Under the pieces are notes generated by a model, which worked only from the letters and a program-made list of their open reading frames with translations, was not told the origin of the DNA and did not search any database. A stretch of DNA of 8,086 nt from an uncultured Methylococcaceae bacterium (GTDB taxonomy: Bacteria > Pseudomonadota > Gammaproteobacteria > Methylococcales > Methylomonadaceae): assembly GCA_903939355.1 (NCBI GenBank), contig CAJAHC010000426.1, positions 1-8,086 of the forward strand, in the 5' to 3' direction. Positions 6,411-8,086 of the stretch are shown piece after piece (the first letter of the stretch is position 1; each line of letters begins with the position of its first letter). The position numbers and the translations under genes were made by a program.

Positions 6411-6467
6411 GTATCAACACTTTTGACAACTTGAACAGTATCAACTATAAATAACCCGCGTTGACAC
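6411..6467. promoter_or_regulatory. Operator-like GTATCAAC words around the promoter
   Basis: GTATCAAC occurs at 6411-6418 and 6438-6445 as exact direct repeats. A 7/8 inverted match, GTTGACAC, lies at 6460-6467. The copies sit just upstream of the -35 box, directly against the -10 box, and over the predicted transcription start. This placement suits a repressor. AlpA, encoded downstream, is a candidate binder by inference only. Confidence 0.45.
6423..6451 (+). promoter_or_regulatory. Near-consensus sigma70 promoter in the element control region
   Basis: TTGACA (6423-6428) and TATAAA (6446-6451) are separated by the ideal 17 bp. The start would be near 6458, producing an RNA that opens with a GCGTT/AACGC hairpin. 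Transcripts could run about 300 bases through structured RNA into the alpA operon, or end earlier as a small RNA. Confidence 0.65.
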
Positions 6468-6606
6468 TTAACGCATAAAAAAACCCCAAATAATCAGACA
6501 CCGTAGGAAGTAGAGATTATTTAGGGTTTGGCTTTGTCGCCACAAAAAGACCTCAAGTAAATCAGAGTTATTTTTGTAAGCTGATTATATTTTGTTATAT
6601 GGCGAC
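6458..6606 (+). ncRNA. Candidate structured leader or small RNA
   Basis: Starting at the predicted transcription start are three structures. The first is GCGTT/AACGC (6458-6462 with 6470-6474). The second is a 15-bp stem with one mismatch (6481-6495 with 6515-6529, 19-base loop). The third is a nested structure closed by GTCGCCA/TGGCGAC (6536-6542 with 6600-6606), extended by CAAAA/TTTTG (6543-6547, 6590-6594) and an inner AATCAG/CTGATT hairpin (6560-6565, 6581-6586). The segment 6490-6497 can instead pair exactly with 6581-6588, so two mutually exclusive folds exist, as in attenuators. No family is recognised. The long hairpin may instead act as a minus-strand terminator. Confidence 0.4.
6475..6529 (-). 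terminator. Possible minus-strand intrinsic terminator
   Basis: Read on the minus strand, the 15-bp stem (6529-6515 with 6495-6481) is followed by seven T residues (the A run at 6477-6483 on the + strand). The 19-base loop is long for a terminator. It would stop any transcript coming leftward from the alpA side before it reaches the integrase gene. No minus-strand gene is visible. Confidence 0.4.
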
Positions 6607-6631
6607 TAGAACCGTCAAGGCTTTTTAATGC

Positions 6632-6661
6632 CTTAATAAACCTAGTTGAATCTTAATAAAC
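6632..6661 (+). repeat. Direct repeat CTTAATAAAC, 20-bp period
   Basis: CTTAATAAAC occurs exactly at 6632-6641 and 6652-6661. The start-to-start spacing is two helical turns, so a dimer could bind both on one face. It lies about 95 bases upstream of alpA. It could be an AlpA/excisionase site or an origin iteron; this is inference. Confidence 0.5.
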
Positions 6662-6755
6662 AATAATATAACGCTTATCACCTGATTTTACTTGTTACGA
6701 CTTCTTTTGTGGCACTGGCTCCTTTTTGTAAATATACGAAATATAGGAAGAACCA

Positions 6756-6998
6756 ATGCTAAAAAATACGCAAGCACTACTCCACCAATTACCCGAAACA
6801 GGCTATTTAAGAATATGGCATGTGATCGGTGACCAAGAAGCAAATCCCCCCATACCTGCACTGATACCCGTTGGGCGCACTACATGGCTCAATGGCGTTA
6901 AATCTGGGAAATATCCGAAACCTATAAAACTAAGTGAACGAACAACAGCATGGAGAGTTGAAGATATACGCGACTTGATCGCAAGTATTGGGGCTTAA
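6756..6998 (+). CDS. alpA: AlpA-family transcriptional regulator / excisionase-like protein
   Basis: The 80-residue product is a compact winged-helix DNA-binding protein of the AlpA (phage CP4-57 regulator) family. Diagnostic segments are ETGYLRIWHVIG (14-25), the helix-turn-helix part IPVGRTTWLNGVKSGKYPKP (37-56) and the end TAWRVEDIRDLI (64-75). AlpA-type proteins activate the integrase or serve as excision factors of P4-like elements and islands. The start ATG at 6756 has a strong AGGAAGAA ribosome site three bases upstream. It leads an operon: the next ATG is two bases after its stop. The dense repeat field just upstream is a natural place for it to bind. The family assignment is firm; the target sites are inferred. 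Confidence 0.92.
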   Translation: MLKNTQALLHQLPETGYLRIWHVIGDQEANPPIPALIPVGRTTWLNGVKSGKYPKPIKLSERTTAWRVEDIRDLIASIGA

Positions 6999-7000
6999 TT

Positions 7001-7141
7001 ATGGACAGATTAGGCACTACCCACACGGCTAATGTGGGCAGCAAGAACAAACAGCAAGTTCATTTTACCCTATCCGTACTTAAAGCCAAACTGGTTAAAT
7101 TGCTTCAATACCTATCATTGGCGGGGAGGTTGTTATGGTAA
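7001..7141 (+). CDS. Small basic protein of 46 residues, unknown function
   Basis: I do not recognise a named family. The ORF begins two bases after the alpA stop and its TAA (7139-7141) lies just inside the next gene, whose ATG is at 7135, so it is coupled on both sides. The product is basic (several Lys and Arg), with a polar N-terminal half (MDRLGTTHTANVGSKNKQQ) and an amphipathic or hydrophobic C-terminal helix (about 21-46: LSVLKAKLVKLLQYLSLAGR). The gene tiles almost exactly into the gap between alpA and the zinc-finger gene, which supports it being real. Its own ribosome site is weak (GGGG at 6990-6993), as expected if translation is coupled to alpA. It may be an accessory replication or regulatory peptide; this is a guess. 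Confidence 0.6.
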   Translation: MDRLGTTHTANVGSKNKQQVHFTLSVLKAKLVKLLQYLSLAGRLLW

Positions 7142-7551
7142 TAGATAATCTTCTTTCAAAATTCGACAAAGTTAAACCCACGGGCAATGGAAAATATTTA
7201 GCATGTTGTCCTGCTCATCCTGATAAGTCACCATCGTTGGCCATCAAGCAAACCGACGACGGTAAATTATTACTTCACTGTTTTAGTGGATGCCAAGTAT
7301 CAGATATCGTTGCAGCGGTTGGCCTTGAGTTAAGCGATTTAATGCCGGAAAACCCAAGCTATCAAAAAGGCACTAAACCACCTAGATTTAATAAATACGA
7401 GTTGTTTGATCGGTTAGCGTTTGAGGCTGTCATTTTAAGCATGGGCATTAGGCAGTTATTGGCAAAAGAGGATTTATCGCAAGATGATTTATCCAGAGTG
7501 CTACTCGCTGAAAATACCATTAACAGAATTGTCCGCGAGGTGAGGCAATGA
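7135..7551 (+). CDS. CHC2-type zinc-finger protein, primase-like
   Basis: The 138-residue product opens with a DnaG-type CHC2 zinc-binding domain. C25 and H28 (CPAH) plus C49 and C53 (CFSGC) form the likely metal site, with the family context DKSPSLAI (30-37) and GKLLLHCFSGC (43-53), followed by a helical VSDIVAAVGLELSDLMP segment (55-71). The remaining 65 residues are helical and end the protein without a TOPRIM catalytic domain, so it cannot be a whole primase. It may recognise template DNA for the DUF3987 protein encoded next. The start at 7135 has an excellent GGGGAGG site (7123-7129, five bases away) and overlaps the 46-aa gene by seven bases. Its stop overlaps the next start as ATGA. 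Confidence 0.88.
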   Translation: MVIDNLLSKFDKVKPTGNGKYLACCPAHPDKSPSLAIKQTDDGKLLLHCFSGCQVSDIVAAVGLELSDLMPENPSYQKGTKPPRFNKYELFDRLAFEAVILSMGIRQLLAKEDLSQDDLSRVLLAENTINRIVREVRQ

Positions 7552-8086
7552 GTTTAGATGATAAACGAGATCAATTTTTTAATGAAGCAATCCCGACAGA
7601 CCCATTACGCGCTCCAACAACAAAAGCAGCACCTTATCCGGTTGAAGCACTAGGAGGCGTGTTAGGCAATGCAGCCAAAGCACTACAGGAAACCGTTAAA
7701 GCGCCCATGGCTTTATGTTGTCAGGCCGTTCTTGCTTCTGCGTCGCTGGCAGCACAAGCACATTTTGATGTGATGTTGCCATGGGGAGAGCGCAAACCAT
7801 TGTCATTATTTTTGCTCACAGTTGCCTTGTCAGGCGAACGTAAAACAACGATTGATAAGTTAGTATTAGGCGCGGCAAAGGCTCAGGAACGCGAAGATTT
7901 GGCGGCTTATGAGGTCATTCATAAAGACTATGAGGAGGAGTTGCAACGCTGGAAAGCTGAAAACGAAAAGCGCAATAAAAAACCGACTGCTAAGAATCAA
8001 GCAGCTAGCGATTATCAAGCATTGGAGGAACATGAGGCAACACCCAAGCCAGAAGCACCGATTATGCCGCTACGTTTTATTGAAGA
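7548..8086 (+). CDS. DUF3987 (YfjI-like) replication-associated protein (3' partial)
   Basis: The frame stays open to the window end (179 residues seen), so the 3' part is missing. The ATG at 7548 overlaps the previous stop as ATGA, and GAGG at 7542-7545 supplies a ribosome site. The N-terminal segment YPVEALGGVLGNAAKAL (30-46), the Ala-rich SLAAQAHFDVMLPWGERKPLSLF (66-88) and LSGERKTTIDKLVLG (94-108) match DUF3987 proteins of phages and islands. LSGERKTT sits where a degenerate Walker A loop would be. Residues 112-170 are highly charged (KDYEEELQRWKAENEKRNKK) and probably form a helical or coiled insert. Such proteins are thought to be helicase- or primase-helicase-like replication factors. 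The pairing with a stand-alone CHC2 zinc finger supports this. Catalytic details lie beyond the window. Confidence 0.82.
   Translation, partial: MSLDDKRDQFFNEAIPTDPLRAPTTKAAPYPVEALGGVLGNAAKALQETVKAPMALCCQAVLASASLAAQAHFDVMLPWGERKPLSLFLLTVALSGERKTTIDKLVLGAAKAQEREDLAAYEVIHKDYEEELQRWKAENEKRNKKPTAKNQAASDYQALEEHEATPKPEAPIMPLRFIE

Larger units (their letters stand above)
6267..6755. other. 489-bp non-coding control region between integrase and alpA
   Basis: No supported ORF lies here on either strand. From left to right it holds the 12-bp palindrome TCTATATATAGA (6300-6311), a small GCAA-CGA-TTGC hairpin (6318-6328), the tandem word TCTATTTA (6365-6372, 6375-6382), a near-consensus promoter with flanking GTATCAAC words, a chain of hairpins (6458-6606), and a 10-base direct repeat (6632-6661). 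It ends with the alpA ribosome site AGGAAGAA (6745-6752). The density of repeats and secondary structure suggests a control region, a structured RNA or a replication origin. Confidence 0.6.

Noticed and set aside
6458..6606. Retron msr-msd type RNA
   Set aside because: No reverse transcriptase gene lies in the window, and the neighbouring genes are integrase, AlpA and replication proteins.

Overview
The window looks like a gammaproteobacterial chromosome, AT-rich, possibly a methylotroph or methanotroph of the Methylococcales. The support is a PQQ-alcohol-dehydrogenase-associated ABC gene set and a tRNA-Gly(GCC)/tRNA-Cys(GCA) pair in the order of the E. coli glyW-cysT locus. The genus is inference, because no marker gene is present.

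Region 1 (1-3630) is one tightly packed operon on the + strand. It holds a periplasmic substrate-binding protein (5' end cut by the window), a secreted seven-bladed YVTN beta-propeller protein, an ABC ATPase and an ABC-2 type permease. All junctions overlap by 1-4 bases. This matches the ped-type cluster (PedA1A2BC of Pseudomonas putida), which is tied to PQQ-dependent alcohol oxidation and reported there to matter for growth on scarce lanthanides.

Region 2 (3631-4541) is a 392-bp AT-rich gap followed by one unrecognised membrane-anchored protein with its own likely promoter. Region 3 (4542-4864) is a tRNA unit: a perfect-consensus sigma70 promoter, tRNA-Gly, a strong hairpin terminator, tRNA-Cys and a second terminator. 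The terminator between the two tRNAs leaves only 13 bases before tRNA-Cys.

Region 4 (about 4797 to the window end) looks like the left end of an integrative element inserted at tRNA-Cys. It carries a P4-type tyrosine integrase preceded by six copies of a TGCAGTAAC-like motif in inward-facing orientation. A 489-bp non-coding, highly structured region follows, with a near-consensus promoter flanked by repeated operator-like words. Next comes a translationally coupled operon: an AlpA-type regulator, an unrecognised 46-aa protein, a stand-alone CHC2 zinc-finger (primase-type) protein, and the start of a DUF3987 protein that runs off the window. The gene order suggests integration, then control, then replication functions, as in P4-like satellites and related islands. 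The right end, cargo and attR are outside the window.

The most interesting parts are the six-copy motif in front of the integrase, the structured RNA leader or immunity-like region at 6411-6606, the coupled 46-aa protein, and the unusual ABC-2/substrate-binding pairing in the first operon.
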